A stretch of 64,000 bases of DNA from Paenibacillus sp. SYP-B3998 (GCF_010820665.1 NZ_JAAIKC010000010.1:62001-126000), one strand, 5' to 3'. Counted from the stretch's first letter, positions 19,305 to 28,771 are shown. Program-made: numbers and translations. The notes: generated from the sequence alone by a model not told the origin.

Positions 19305-20138
19305 ATGTTGTATTTTTATAAAAATGAATTTATAAAAAAAGAGGAACTGCGCATCTCACCCGATGATCGTGGTTATTATTTTGGCGATGGTATTTACGAG
19401 GTGTTTCGCGTTTATAACGGTCAGATTTACGAACAAGAGGGTCATATGCAGCGGCTGCAAAGAAGTGCAAGTGAAGTGCGAATCGCGCTTCCCTACAAAC
19501 TTGAAGATATTGAGAGCATTTTAACAAAGCTGGTTCATGAAAACCGACTCATTGAGGGCACGATTTACTTGCAAATCACCAGAGGGGAGGCTCCTAGGGC
19601 CCATCCTTTCCCTACGGAAGCTCACCCCATCTTGCTAGCTTATTGCAACGAGGTCAAAAGGCCAATTGCGACCATCCGAAGCGGCATCAGCGCGATTGCC
19701 TTGGAAGATATCCGTTGGCTTCGCTGCGACCTCAAAACGCTTAACCTGCTCCCTAATGTTATGGCTAAACAAGCTGCAATCGATCATGGCGTGCAAGAGG
19801 TCGTGCTTCATCGCAATGGCATTGCCACCGAATGCAGTGCTTCTAACTTGATGATGATCAAGAATAACGTACTGTACACACACCCTGCTAACAATCTCAT
19901 CCTGCATGGCATCACGCGCGCAGTCGTTCTGCGGATTGCCAAAGCATTGCAGGTCGAAGTACATGAAGAAGCTTTCACACTGGAGCAACTGCTGCAAGCT
20001 GATGAGGCTTTTATCACAGGAACGACAGTAGAAATCACACCAATTATCCAGTTTGATGGCAAGCCGATCGGAGCAGGAGAGCCTGGGCAGCTTACCCTCA
20101 AGCTGCAAGAAGAGTTTGAGCGTACTTTTGCCATTTAA
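19305..20138 (+). CDS. dat: D-amino acid transaminase (D-alanine aminotransferase)
   Basis: 277 residues; a fold-type IV PLP enzyme that interconverts D-alanine and D-glutamate for peptidoglycan. The ATG at 19305 follows TGGAGGTG by 4 bp. The D-class motifs are GYYFGDGIYEVFRVYNG, RWLRCDLKTLNLLPN with the PLP lysine at residue 144, and the phosphate-binding ITGTTVEITP. The RCD(L)K block favours D-amino acid transaminase over branched-chain or aminodeoxychorismate relatives. Divergent from nrdJ and ended by a strong terminator. Confidence 0.9.
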   Translation: MLYFYKNEFIKKEELRISPDDRGYYFGDGIYEVFRVYNGQIYEQEGHMQRLQRSASEVRIALPYKLEDIESILTKLVHENRLIEGTIYLQITRGEAPRAHPFPTEAHPILLAYCNEVKRPIATIRSGISAIALEDIRWLRCDLKTLNLLPNVMAKQAAIDHGVQEVVLHRNGIATECSASNLMMIKNNVLYTHPANNLILHGITRAVVLRIAKALQVEVHEEAFTLEQLLQADEAFITGTTVEITPIIQFDGKPIGAGEPGQLTLKLQEEFERTFAI

Positions 20139-20161
20139 CTTGCCATCAATTCAATAAACAA

Positions 20162-20206
20162 AGGCACTGACCTTCCTATATCCGGAGCAGGTCAGTGCCT
20201 CTTTTC
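20162..20206. terminator. Rho-independent terminator after dat
   Basis: An 11-bp perfect stem (AGGCACTGACC with GGTCAGTGCCT) is followed by CTTTTCTTTC. It separates the convergent dat and lipM genes and may act in both directions. Confidence 0.9.
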
Positions 20207-20218
20207 TTTCAAATGACG

Positions 20219-21058
20219 CTAGCGTCGCAAATTCCACTCATCTGTACCATATTTCTCTCGGACTAACCTTTCAGTAAGCTCCACTTCGTAAGGGGAAAGC
20301 TCATCTTCCACCAATTCGACGCCAAGCCCTAAGCCAATTTCACGGTGAAACGCTTCCTCTACCTGCTCTATCGTGACCTCTTGCTTACCCTGAGCCCTAA
20401 GCAGATCATTGATAGCGACTGCTTTTTTCAAAAAGCTAGCCTTCATCCGTTCCGCCACTTTCTCATTGGAGAAGCGAAGCATGCGGAACAGTTGATCCGT
20501 ATTCATATCAAGAAGTATCGAGCCGTGCTGCAATACTACGTCCTTCTGGCGAACTTGCGCACTGCCGGCAACCTTACGTCCTTCAACAACAAGCTCGTAC
20601 CAAGAAGGAGAGTCAAAGCACGCAGCCGATCCAGCTGAGGCATATTTCTCTTTCTCTTCATCGCTAGCTAGCTGCACCATCTCAGCACCTAGTCCTAGCG
20701 CCCGAAATCCTTGCAAGAGCCCTTCGCTCAGCACGCGATAAGCCTCCGTAACATTTCGCGGAATCCCTGGATAATTCTCAGCCACAATAATGCTATACGT
20801 TAACTCCTTATCGTGAAGAACAGCTCTTCCCCCTGTAGGTCTTCGAACAAAACCAATACCTTCTCCAGCTACCGCTTCGCGATCCACTTCCTGCGCTTTT
20901 TGAAAATAACCAATCGACAATGTCGCTGGATTCCATCCATAGAATCGAACCGTTGGTGAAACTCTGCCTTCGCTGTGCGCCGTTAGGATCGCTTCATCAA
21001 TTGCCATATTTTCAGCAGGAGAACGATCTCCTGTATGTATAAATCGCCATGCCGTCAT
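20219..21058 (-). CDS. lipM: Octanoyltransferase LipM
   Basis: About 279 residues. LipM moves the octanoyl group from acyl carrier protein to GcvH, the first step of lipoate synthesis in Bacillota. Motifs: AWRFIHTGDRSPAENMAIDEA, RRPTGGRAVLHDKELTYSI, the acyl-thioester cysteine in SAACFDSPSWYEL (residue 147) and GRKVAGSAQVRQ with the conserved lysine. The ATG at 21058 fits the family start; a GTG at 21082 is an alternative. In Bacillus subtilis lipM (yqhM) is near yqhH-yqhG, as here. Confidence 0.92.
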   Translation of the reverse strand: MTAWRFIHTGDRSPAENMAIDEAILTAHSEGRVSPTVRFYGWNPATLSIGYFQKAQEVDREAVAGEGIGFVRRPTGGRAVLHDKELTYSIIVAENYPGIPRNVTEAYRVLSEGLLQGFRALGLGAEMVQLASDEEKEKYASAGSAACFDSPSWYELVVEGRKVAGSAQVRQKDVVLQHGSILLDMNTDQLFRMLRFSNEKVAERMKASFLKKAVAINDLLRAQGKQEVTIEQVEEAFHREIGLGLGVELVEDELSPYEVELTERLVREKYGTDEWNLRR

Positions 21059-21357
21059 CTTTGTACACGCATCCTTTCGCACCTACTTACCATATCCAAG
21101 CTCTATCATAACACATTACAGCCTTAGCTTACGAAGTTCGATTGCCAACAAAACGCTTCATTGCCCAAGAAAACAAGGAGGTGCCTCGCTGTTTCCCGGC
21201 TAAATCTACTACTGAAGCAAGTATATCCGGAATTGCGACAATCCCCGAATGGAAAAGTTATGAAAGCCCCCAGATTGGACATACTATCACGTATTCCAAC
21301 GATCAACATGCGCTAACGAAGCCAGTATTCTGGCGAAAATTGTTAGGAGGCACATCT

Positions 21358-23148
21358 ATGCGTCAACATGAACAGCAAGCGAACATTCGCCCCATACATG
21401 ACCAGCTTCATATGCATTTTGACAGGGAATGGTTTACCGAGCTGGATCACCGCGTGCATGAGGGTGGCCCCTGGGATGATTGGACATTGTACCAGCTTGC
21501 CTATGAATCGGAGGAATCTGGTCTTATCGCGAGCTTCGATGAAATGCAGTGCCTCGTGCATCTTGGGCAGCTAGAGCCCATGGCTCATCAGCTAGATACA
21601 GCCAGACGCGTGCTGAACGAGATGCGGGGGCGCGCTATTTTGGCCGACGAAGTTGGACTTGGAAAGACGATTGAGGCGGGTTTAATTTTAAAAGAATACA
21701 TGATTCGAGGTCTGGTCCGTAAAACATTAATCCTAGTCCCCGCTTCCCTTGTCCTTCAATGGGTTCGTGAGTTGAACACCAAATTTGGTATTCCAGCTGT
21801 TGCCCAGAAGAAAGCGTATATGTGGCAGCAAAGCGATGTTATCGTTGCCTCTATGGATACAGCAAAGCGCGAACCGCATCGCGAAATCGTGATGGGGCTT
21901 GAATATGACATGCTGATCGTGGACGAGGCTCACAAACTGAAAAATAAAAAGACGACCAACTACACTTTCGTGAACGAGCTCCGCAAAAAGTATTGTCTCC
22001 TGCTCACAGCAACACCTGTGCAGAACGACTTAAAAGAGCTGTACAACCTAATAACCCTGCTCAAACCTGGTCAATTAGGCATTCAGAGCAATTTCAAGAC
22101 CAATTATGTTGTTGGCAAGCGGACGCCCAAAAACGAAGCCATGCTCCAGCAGGAACTCTCTAAGGTAATGATTCGCAATCGGCGCGGCGACGGTGGTGTG
22201 CACTATACAAAGCGCGTGGTCAAAAATATACCGCTCACGCTCTCTCCGGATGAGCAAGCGCTTTACGATGGCGTAACCAATTTCGTTCGCACACGCTATC
22301 AGGAGAGCAACGGCGATTTATCCAGCGTGCTTTCGCTAATCACGCTGCAGCGTGAAGTTTGTAGCTCACGTGATGCCGTGTTCATTACACTCGTAAATTT
22401 ATTTAAGAAAATGCCTGAAGACTCGCCTATGCGAGCAAAAGTATGGGAACTGGTCGAACTTATCCGCAGCATTAAAGCCAACACCAAAGCAGAAACAACC
22501 ATGCGGCTTGTTCAGGAAATTAATGATAAAGTAATTATCTTCACAGAGTATCGAGCTTCCCAAGAATATTTGATGACCTACTTGAAAGAACACAAAATAA
22601 GTGCGGTTCCTTATCGCGGGGGCATGAATCGTGGCAAAAAGGATTGGATGATGGATCTGTTCCGCAATCGCGCACAAGTGCTTGTCGCGACGGAAGCTGG
22701 CGGAGAAGGAATTAATTTGCAATTTTGCCATAACATGATTAATTTTGATTTGCCGTGGAATCCAATGCGCGTGGAACAACGAATTGGCCGCGTGCATCGT
22801 CTCGGTCAGACGCACGACGTGAATATTTATAACTTATCCACAAGGAATACCATTGAAGAACATATCCTTTCCTTGCTGCACGAGAAAATCAATATGTTTG
22901 AATTGGTTATCGGACAGTTGGATACGATTCTCGAAAGAATCGAAAAGAAGGGATCGCTCGAATCTTCCCTCTTTCGAATGGTCATGGAGTCAGGTTCAAG
23001 CGATGATATTCGCAAGAAGTTAGACGAGTTGGGGGATACGTTCTCTGAAGTTCAGACTGAGGTTGAACAAGAACCTTCCCCAGACGCCATTTACCGTGGG
23101 ATCTTAGATGCTGTCGGCAGCGATCATAATACCGAGGTACGTCCATGA
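21358..23148 (+). CDS. yqhH: SNF2-family DNA helicase (YqhH)
   Basis: 596 residues from an ATG preceded by TTAGGAGG at 7 bp. It has an SNF2/RapA-type ATPase core: DEVGLGKTIEAG (Walker A near residue 100), VPASLVLQW, DEAH near 188, LLTATPVQN, the C-terminal helicase lobe with VIIFTEYRASQEY, EAGGEGINLQ and QRIGRVHRLGQ near 474. Such enzymes move along double-stranded DNA and remodel protein-DNA complexes; the precise role of YqhH is unknown. Its stop overlaps the yqhG start by 4 bp, so the two are translationally coupled. Confidence 0.88.
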   Translation: MRQHEQQANIRPIHDQLHMHFDREWFTELDHRVHEGGPWDDWTLYQLAYESEESGLIASFDEMQCLVHLGQLEPMAHQLDTARRVLNEMRGRAILADEVGLGKTIEAGLILKEYMIRGLVRKTLILVPASLVLQWVRELNTKFGIPAVAQKKAYMWQQSDVIVASMDTAKREPHREIVMGLEYDMLIVDEAHKLKNKKTTNYTFVNELRKKYCLLLTATPVQNDLKELYNLITLLKPGQLGIQSNFKTNYVVGKRTPKNEAMLQQELSKVMIRNRRGDGGVHYTKRVVKNIPLTLSPDEQALYDGVTNFVRTRYQESNGDLSSVLSLITLQREVCSSRDAVFITLVNLFKKMPEDSPMRAKVWELVELIRSIKANTKAETTMRLVQEINDKVIIFTEYRASQEYLMTYLKEHKISAVPYRGGMNRGKKDWMMDLFRNRAQVLVATEAGGEGINLQFCHNMINFDLPWNPMRVEQRIGRVHRLGQTHDVNIYNLSTRNTIEEHILSLLHEKINMFELVIGQLDTILERIEKKGSLESSLFRMVMESGSSDDIRKKLDELGDTFSEVQTEVEQEPSPDAIYRGILDAVGSDHNTEVRP

Positions 23149-24182
23149 ACAAACGGAACATCCATACGTTCGTTATGCGATTCCTAGAAGCTTACGACTG
23201 TACGATTCTCGAGAAAACTCCTGTGTATGTGACAGCTAAGCTTTCCCCAGAAGCGGACAAAGAGATGACTGGGCGGCCTTACTATTGGAGCTTTGTTGAG
23301 CGCACAGGTGCTGCTGCCGAGACGATGACCTACAAATTCATCTTTGACCCTGAACAGATGAAAGCGGAAGCAAAACCGAAAGCGGCCCCACCCCTAGTCA
23401 AAAACCCACTGGATCAAGGCAACCAAGGATACGGACAACTACAGCCTCAAAGGCCAAATCATAATCAAGCTCAACCCCAGCTGCCGCCAGACGGCAATCC
23501 GGACAGCATCCTTGGTCGTTATTTCGGTTTCGTCCCAACAACCGTGATCGCTCGCGTCCCGCAGGATGATGTCACCTTCGGTAGTCGGCGGCTGGAACAG
23601 ATCTTCAGCATCGTACGTGGGCGTGGTCGATTCGTTCACTTATTCGAAGAACCGTTCCCTATAGGGGCTGCGTTGCACCATCCCTTGGTGTATGACACAT
23701 GGTTTAGTGTCAACTACAAGGTTGAACTGGCTTGCGACCGCAAGCGAAGCGAGATACATTCTCTTGCCATTCAGCTGAATAACGGAGAAATCCGGGAGCA
23801 TTTTCATAAACACTTGTTAACCAAGAGCTTATCTCCCAAGCTGCTGGCGAACAGCCATATTCTACCAGACAACCTTTCGCTACCAAAGGCTATTAACGCC
23901 CTTGAAATGACACTAGAACGCAAAATCAGCGTCTATGATCACAGTTGGGCCGATGAAGCGAATGAGCAGCACCGGAGTGAGCTCAATCGGGTAGAAGCCT
24001 ACTACAACGGCCTTCTAATGAGTGCTGAGCCTGATAAAAGAGATGAAATTGAATCCCAGTGCCGCAATCGGTTGCAGGAAATTGATTGGCAGTATAAGCC
24101 ACGAATCGTGGTTTCTGTCATCAATTGCGGGCTGTTCCATTTGAACGCAGGCAGAGCGCCTAGAAATGACGGAAGTCGCTAA
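23145..24182 (+). CDS. yqhG: YqhG-family protein
   Basis: 345 residues, cytoplasmic. The N-terminal part (HTFVMRFLEAYDCTILEKTP...YWSFVERTG) and C-terminal part (DHSWADEANEQHRSEL, YKPRIVVSVINCGLFHL) match YqhG, the usual neighbour of the SNF2 helicase YqhH. A Pro/Gln/Asn-rich linker at about residues 80-120 separates an N-terminal third from the rest and looks like an insertion relative to the compact family. The coupling to yqhH suggests a shared complex, but no activity is known. Confidence 0.82.
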   Translation: MNKRNIHTFVMRFLEAYDCTILEKTPVYVTAKLSPEADKEMTGRPYYWSFVERTGAAAETMTYKFIFDPEQMKAEAKPKAAPPLVKNPLDQGNQGYGQLQPQRPNHNQAQPQLPPDGNPDSILGRYFGFVPTTVIARVPQDDVTFGSRRLEQIFSIVRGRGRFVHLFEEPFPIGAALHHPLVYDTWFSVNYKVELACDRKRSEIHSLAIQLNNGEIREHFHKHLLTKSLSPKLLANSHILPDNLSLPKAINALEMTLERKISVYDHSWADEANEQHRSELNRVEAYYNGLLMSAEPDKRDEIESQCRNRLQEIDWQYKPRIVVSVINCGLFHLNAGRAPRNDGSR

Positions 24183-24285
24183 AACATCGCAAATATGTCG
24201 CTACAGGTTCTAACATTCTTTTTAAGGCATAAGAATTACAATAAGAACATACCAAATGAGAGGCTACACGATAGGTAGGTGAAAG

Positions 24286-25239
24286 ATGATGATGAAATGG
24301 ACAACCTGGACAGCAGCATGTTTGATCAGTGTAAGTGCGTTCCTGCTAGCGCCTATCCATACGTCAGCCCTTGATACTGAAGTGGGGACAAGCCAAGTGC
24401 AGCAAGGGCCGACTGAAGTTATTGCTTTAGGTGAACCAAGACCCTCAATGAACACGCAAAGCGAAGCGTCCTTCGCAGATACAGTCAATCAGTGGAAAAT
24501 AACCTTGTCCCACGAGCGCGGCTTCGAAAGGTGGCAGCAAGCGGCATGGAACAGCTATCCGCTAGGACCTGGCACACATGGTTGGGTCGTTATCCTAAAC
24601 GCTAAGGGTCAAGACGTCGGTTACATGATTGTAAATGCCGCAGAAAACGGCTCCTTGCGCTTAAGCGAATATGGAACGGGAGACTACCCTTTGTTCAGCT
24701 TGACTACGCTGTATCGATCCTTGGTACAGCAGGAACTCATTTCCTCTACTACCTCATTAACCGAGTTTGCACAAAATGAAAAGATAATCAAAGAACGATT
24801 GTATATGGACTCCCTTACCGCCATTTGGAAAATTAAGCTCCAAGATCAAACGTACTATTTGGATGCGAAATCTGGCGAACTGCTTCCGCTTCACCAAGAT
24901 CCAATCCCTAAACAAGCCGTCACATCCGGAGAAGAAACCGAACTATCAGGCAAGCTTGATGACCTGCTGCTGACTGCCTTTGACCCTTACGATCGTCTTC
25001 ACTGGGTGCAAGGTAAACCGCTTTCCGTGACAGACATGCCTACGCTCAAGGCAGCGTTGAAGCAGAAAAACAAGCTTACCTATGTAGCCGAACTATATAA
25101 TAATCAAGTGACTCTTCCGTTAGCTGTAATCGGATATAAGATGTGGAATGGCGGAGAGCCTTATCTTGCTGTAGATCATGTCGGGACGAGATATATACTG
25201 CTTAAAGAGGCACTTGAGCAGGGCCATCTCTATGCGTAA
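24286..25239 (+). CDS. Secreted protein of unknown function
   Basis: 317 residues. A signal peptide covers about residues 1-27 (WTAACLISVSAFLLAPIHTSA, cut near TSA-LDT). Two regions of about 90-100 residues (around GHVVIL/GWVVILNAKGQDVGYMIVNA and AIWKIKLQDQTYYLDAKSGELL) are strand-rich and resemble PepSY-like folds, but identity is not secure. A C-terminal segment (YLAVDHVGTRYILLKEAL) resembles a small papain-like inactive unit. Three ATG codons in a row sit after TAGGTGAAAG. Own promoter likely; ended by a strong terminator. No catalytic motif seen. Confidence 0.75.
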   Translation: MMMKWTTWTAACLISVSAFLLAPIHTSALDTEVGTSQVQQGPTEVIALGEPRPSMNTQSEASFADTVNQWKITLSHERGFERWQQAAWNSYPLGPGTHGWVVILNAKGQDVGYMIVNAAENGSLRLSEYGTGDYPLFSLTTLYRSLVQQELISSTTSLTEFAQNEKIIKERLYMDSLTAIWKIKLQDQTYYLDAKSGELLPLHQDPIPKQAVTSGEETELSGKLDDLLLTAFDPYDRLHWVQGKPLSVTDMPTLKAALKQKNKLTYVAELYNNQVTLPLAVIGYKMWNGGEPYLAVDHVGTRYILLKEALEQGHLYA

Positions 25240-25240
25240 A

Positions 25241-25278
25241 AAAGCCTTAGACCGCTATTCTAGAGGTCTAAGGCTTTT
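25241..25278. terminator. Bidirectional terminator
   Basis: AAGCCTTAGACC pairs with GGTCTAAGGCTT around an 11-base loop, with A-rich 5' and T-containing 3' flanks. It sits between the convergent genes ending at 25239 and 25283. Confidence 0.88.
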
Positions 25279-25282
25279 GGTA

Positions 25283-25933
25283 TCATTTCCACTGAAAATC
25301 GATTGCCTGTAAAAAGGCTTTGGCTAAAACGGCATGGCCGACGTTATTGGGATGCACCCGATCCCAAGCGATGTACGCAGGGTAATACTCTTTGAGCAGA
25401 GGCTCGAAAGCTTTCTGTGTATCCACAAAGAGCACACCTGTCTCTTCTGCGATTTGTTTCACCGCTTGCCCGTACTGGTCCATCTTCTGCCGCATAGCGT
25501 CCTGTGGATTTGGCTCTATGTAGAAGGGGGTCATCAGTACAATCCCTTTGACATGCGGAAGTGTTTTTGTGACTAATTTTCGCAAAGTGCGTTCATATGT
25601 TTCCAGCTCTACATGCTTTTCCTTGACTTTGGGATGATCGAAGTGACGCCAGACATCGTTGATTCCGATCATGACCGACAACCAATCGGGCTTCAAATCC
25701 AAGACATCGGTTTGCCACCTTGCCTTCAAATCAAGCACCGTATCACCGTTGTTACCTACGTTAACCGTCCTAATTTGCAGCTCAGGGTAAACCGTGTTCA
25801 GCAATCCATCCACGAGGGACACATATCCTTTCCCTATAGCTCCGAATAGACCTTCTCCGACCGGCCTTGCGCGCTCACAATCAGTGACGGAATCCCCAAT
25901 CATAACTAACTTATCATTCAGTTCCAGCTTCAC
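25283..25933 (-). CDS. SGNH/GDSL-family esterase
   Basis: 216 residues with the four SGNH blocks: IGDSVTD (catalytic Ser near residue 14), VGNNGDTV (Gly and Asn oxyanion residues), GINDVWRHF (Asn) and WDRVHPNNVGH (catalytic Asp and His). It lacks a signal peptide, so the enzyme is probably cytoplasmic and acts on small esters, for example acetyl groups of sugars. The start follows AGGAAGGATCG. Substrate is not decided by sequence. Confidence 0.9.
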   Translation of the reverse strand: MKLELNDKLVMIGDSVTDCERARPVGEGLFGAIGKGYVSLVDGLLNTVYPELQIRTVNVGNNGDTVLDLKARWQTDVLDLKPDWLSVMIGINDVWRHFDHPKVKEKHVELETYERTLRKLVTKTLPHVKGIVLMTPFYIEPNPQDAMRQKMDQYGQAVKQIAEETGVLFVDTQKAFEPLLKEYYPAYIAWDRVHPNNVGHAVLAKAFLQAIDFQWK

Positions 25934-26053
25934 GCTCGATCCTTCCTTTCTCCACTAAAATCTACCATTTGTATTCGCTATTAGAAACAAAAAAACCTCC
26001 TATAGATTTACAATCAAGTAACTTTCACCTGACCATTTCACAGAGGCATTCTT

Positions 26054-26245
26054 TTATTTTTTTATTTTTGTCCGTTCAATAATCATCCGTGCAGCCAAGG
26101 GCAGCATACCGAACCAACGCGTCTGCCAATTTTCCCTCTGCTCTTTGCTGTTTGCTTTGGTTTGCTTACGAATATCTTTAGGCGTTTCAATATAGGTGAC
26201 AACCTGCTGCGTTATGTATTTGACCAGTTCATCGCTTTTTGCCAT
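26054..26245 (-). CDS. yqzE: YqzE-family small protein
   Basis: 63 residues starting MAKSDELVKYITQQVV, with CAGGTGGAAG just upstream. The pattern VKYITQxxVxYIETPKxxR, then WFGMLPLAARM, matches the YqzE family, found beside the comG competence operon in Bacillus. Here no comG genes are adjacent. Basic C-terminus; function unknown. Confidence 0.75.
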   Translation of the reverse strand: MAKSDELVKYITQQVVTYIETPKDIRKQTKANSKEQRENWQTRWFGMLPLAARMIIERTKIKK

Positions 26246-26325
26246 ACTTCCACCTGCCTTCTTCCCTATTTTACCCATACAGGCAAATGCCTAAACGGAA
26301 TAGACAGGCGGAAGAAATCCTTGTT

Positions 26326-26607
26326 CTAAACGACTTTCCCTCCGCTCTCGGCAACAATTCTATCCGCGAACGTCTTGATCGTTCCGCATCCGAGCAGCAT
26401 CGGCTTATTTACACATTGCAATAACAACGTTTGACTTTTTGTATCCCAAGCATACTGGAAGCCGACATTCATCCCTGCGACCGAAATGTTGAAATTCCCA
26501 GAAGCTGTATTCGGAATCGTAAAGCCTTGTTTTCTGCCCGTATTCTGCAACGCTTTAAAAACCGAAGACGAAACCCCTCTATACGTCCAAGTACTGCAAG
26601 CCGCCAT
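26326..26607 (-). CDS. Hypothetical protein, 93 aa
   Basis: Starts MAACSTWTYRGVSSSVFKAL, with GGGGGAGATGACCT giving a strong ribosome site. It has a central strand-rich region (FNISVAGMNVGFQYAWD, then TLLLQCVNKPML) and a helical end (KTFADRIVAESGG). No signal peptide. I do not recognise a named family, but codon pattern and ribosome site make it a real gene. It lies between yqzE and a divergent small gene. Confidence 0.7.
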   Translation of the reverse strand: MAACSTWTYRGVSSSVFKALQNTGRKQGFTIPNTASGNFNISVAGMNVGFQYAWDTKSQTLLLQCVNKPMLLGCGTIKTFADRIVAESGGKVV

Positions 26608-26777
26608 AGGTCATCTCCCCCTCATCCAAATAAGATCATTAAATTGTATGAAGGAACCAAGGAAATCGTGCTTGTTTCTCCCTATTATAGTTAATGCCTC
26701 TTTCAAACCTGCTTCTATTCTTTTTTTTCATGCATATACTAGAACAATTAGAGAGAGAGAAAGAGGTGCTTCCAAGG

Positions 26778-27011
26778 ATGTGGAAACAGATGCTCAATAC
26801 GGAGCTTCTAGAAATCCAGATGGATGAGTCAAATCAGTTTTTTGAACTAAGGCTGAACAGCAATAAACGGAATGATCGGGCTGTCGTTCGCCTTAACCAT
26901 GCCGACCTCATCCAACTTATGCACACCTTATTGGAAATCAATCGAACATTCCGAGGAGATATTCCTTATTTTGCTTCTACGGAGCGAGTCATAGCGTACT
27001 CTACTTCCTAG
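26778..27011 (+). CDS. Hypothetical protein, 77 aa
   Basis: Start at the ATG of MWKQMLNTELLEIQM, with GAGGTG 9 bp upstream. A longer frame reaching back to 26694 has a Phe-rich start without a ribosome site and is less likely. Predicted two strands (LEIQMDESNQFFELRLN) and two helices (LNHADLIQLMHTLLEINRTF). Unknown function. Confidence 0.6.
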   Translation: MWKQMLNTELLEIQMDESNQFFELRLNSNKRNDRAVVRLNHADLIQLMHTLLEINRTFRGDIPYFASTERVIAYSTS

Positions 27012-27041
27012 TTTTATAGCAAAACAGGTGCAGTTAAAACA

Positions 27042-27098
27042 GATAAATAAAAGCACCTCCGAGTCACACGGCGTTATCGTGTAACTCGAAAGTGCTTG
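27042..27098 (-). terminator. Terminator after the Bax-inhibitor gene
   Basis: On the minus strand AAGCACTTTCGAGTTACACG pairs imperfectly with CGTGTGACTCGGAGGTGCTT and is followed by TTATTTATC. Confidence 0.8.
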
Positions 27099-27126
27099 CT
27101 ATTCTTAAAACTCATCTATTTTTCCT

Positions 27127-27786
27127 CTAATCGCGATTAAGACCGACAATAGATGCCAAGAATTTGAGAATGTACATGAATAAATTAATGAAATCCAAAT
27201 AAATGTTTAATGCCGCCAGCGGAACTTCTTCCGAATTAACGCCATCACGGTATTGAGCCACGTCGTACAGAACCCATCCACTGAAAATCAGAATACCGAT
27301 CATGGACCAGACCAAGTTCATTACAGAACCAAAAGATACGAACATGCCAATTACGCTCATGAGCACAAGACCGATGGTTCCCGCGAATAAGAAGCCGCCG
27401 AGGAAACTGAAATCACGTTTGGAGCGGTGCGCATAAAAGGCAAGTCCGCCGAAGATTACTGCTGTGGCAAGGAACGCGCCCGATACAACTTTAGCCCCCA
27501 ACAGTCCTCCGTAAGCCATAATCACTGGGTATAAGGTTACGCCGGAGATTGCTGTAAAAGCGTAAAGAAAACCGTAACCAATATTCTTGCCCCTCATTCG
27601 GATCACAATAGCTGCTATTAACATAACGACTTCTGCAACAACGAAGAGCATAACCATCGATCGTGGGACAACCATCGCGCCGACCAACGTGCCTATGAAG
27701 GAAACCAAAAGTGAGATAGCAAACGTCTGAAGCACATGCGCAAAACTACCTGTGTGTGAAACTGTAACTGATCTTTCCATGGACAT
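27127..27786 (-). CDS. Bax inhibitor-1 (YccA/YetJ)-family membrane protein
   Basis: 219 residues with seven hydrophobic segments spread over the whole length. Family marks are YGFLYAFTAISGVTL, VVSGAFLATAVIFGGLAFYAH, and the C-terminal VLYDVAQYRDG followed by ALNIYLDFINLFMYILKFL, where the paired Asp residues form the pH-sensitive latch of the family. Bacterial members act as pH-dependent calcium leak channels in the cytoplasmic membrane. The ATG at 27786 follows AAGGGGATGAA; a second ATG is two codons in. Single gene with its own terminator. Confidence 0.92.
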   Translation of the reverse strand: MSMERSVTVSHTGSFAHVLQTFAISLLVSFIGTLVGAMVVPRSMVMLFVVAEVVMLIAAIVIRMRGKNIGYGFLYAFTAISGVTLYPVIMAYGGLLGAKVVSGAFLATAVIFGGLAFYAHRSKRDFSFLGGFLFAGTIGLVLMSVIGMFVSFGSVMNLVWSMIGILIFSGWVLYDVAQYRDGVNSEEVPLAALNIYLDFINLFMYILKFLASIVGLNRD

Positions 27787-27828
27787 TTCATCCCCTTTAT
27801 TTTAAATAAGTACAATCTATACTATATA

Positions 27829-27960
27829 TTATACCCAATTTTCATGTAAGCTGCCATATCCTGTGGCCCAATCGTTTAAGAACGGTTGATATTCCTGTCG
27901 TCGCTTATGCGGGTCTACCCTTATTTGTCCCATTTCGAGCGTGTCATTAACCTGCTTCAA
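27829..27960 (-). CDS. Possible small protein, 43 aa
   Basis: A minus-strand frame, open from 27978, reads KQVNDTLEMGQIRVDPHKRR and ends in WATGYGSLHENWV. The composition is protein-like, but the only start is a TTG at 27960 with a weak GGA upstream. It may be a real short gene or the tail of a lost one. No family recognised. Confidence 0.3.
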   Translation of the reverse strand: MKQVNDTLEMGQIRVDPHKRRQEYQPFLNDWATGYGSLHENWV

Positions 27961-28037
27961 GCATATTTCCGTCCATCGCTACTTCGGCATAAAGCGATTC
28001 CTTGCGCAACGAAAAAGAGGCTCTGTACTTTAAACGC

Positions 28038-28733
28038 CTACTTGTAATCATAGCTACCGTTGAGTGCGACGCTTCCATGTATGATCCACTTCTTTCCTAA
28101 TGGAGTTCGATACCATATACGTTCCCCAATAGCAAACAAGGAATTCGTCGTCCAGTAAAGGCCTATGGCCACAGGGGATGACCATATAATCACCGCCATC
28201 ACAAGGACTATCAATGCGGGCACCGACACTCGAGACAAGATAGACCCGGTCGCAGCGATTTCATTGGTGAGCGGAACCACCATGCTGATGAATGTAACAG
28301 CCGCATATGCAAGCGGTACTATGTGCATAGGATCACTTTGTCCTAAAGTTGCTATCCAAGGCACGAAGTGAGATGTCATGGTTGTGCCATGCGTGGTGAA
28401 CACTCGATACAGGCTAAGAAATAAGGGAGCTTGAACGAGAGACACTGCAATCATAGAAAGCGGCTTGACGCCAAATTGCTTGTAAACTTTGCTTGTTTCT
28501 TGCAACAGTTTAGTCTGATCTTTGGCAAAACTCAACCGTATTTCGGTCAATATCGGCTGCATCTTTGCTTGTCTAAACTGTTGTCTAGCAATCCGTAGGT
28601 TCAGAGGAAATAACAGCGCTCTAACAAGCAGAGTTAGTAAGATAATGGCGATGCCCCAATCTGAGGTTAAGCCATGAAACCAAGATAAGCCAGTGAACAA
28701 AAGTGTAATAATTGGATGTAATAACGTGTCCAT
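28038..28733 (-). CDS. YidC/Oxa1-family membrane protein insertase
   Basis: 231 residues. The Oxa1 core is clear: GIAIILLTLLVRALLFPLNL at the start with the conserved positively charged groove Arg, a charged coiled loop (AKMQPILTEIRLSFAKDQTKL...QFGVKPLSM), then PLFLSLYRVF, and the last segments VIIWSSPVAIGLYWTTNSLF. It lacks the lipoprotein signal peptide found in SpoIIIJ/YqjG and is slightly short, so it is a minor paralogue rather than the main housekeeping copy. It helps insert proteins into the membrane. The small membrane gene just upstream is probably in the same operon. Confidence 0.88.
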   Translation of the reverse strand: MDTLLHPIITLLFTGLSWFHGLTSDWGIAIILLTLLVRALLFPLNLRIARQQFRQAKMQPILTEIRLSFAKDQTKLLQETSKVYKQFGVKPLSMIAVSLVQAPLFLSLYRVFTTHGTTMTSHFVPWIATLGQSDPMHIVPLAYAAVTFISMVVPLTNEIAATGSILSRVSVPALIVLVMAVIIWSSPVAIGLYWTTNSLFAIGERIWYRTPLGKKWIIHGSVALNGSYDYK

Positions 28734-28771
28734 TTATGCAATTCCTCCTCATTTTCATGCCTACCGCTTGA

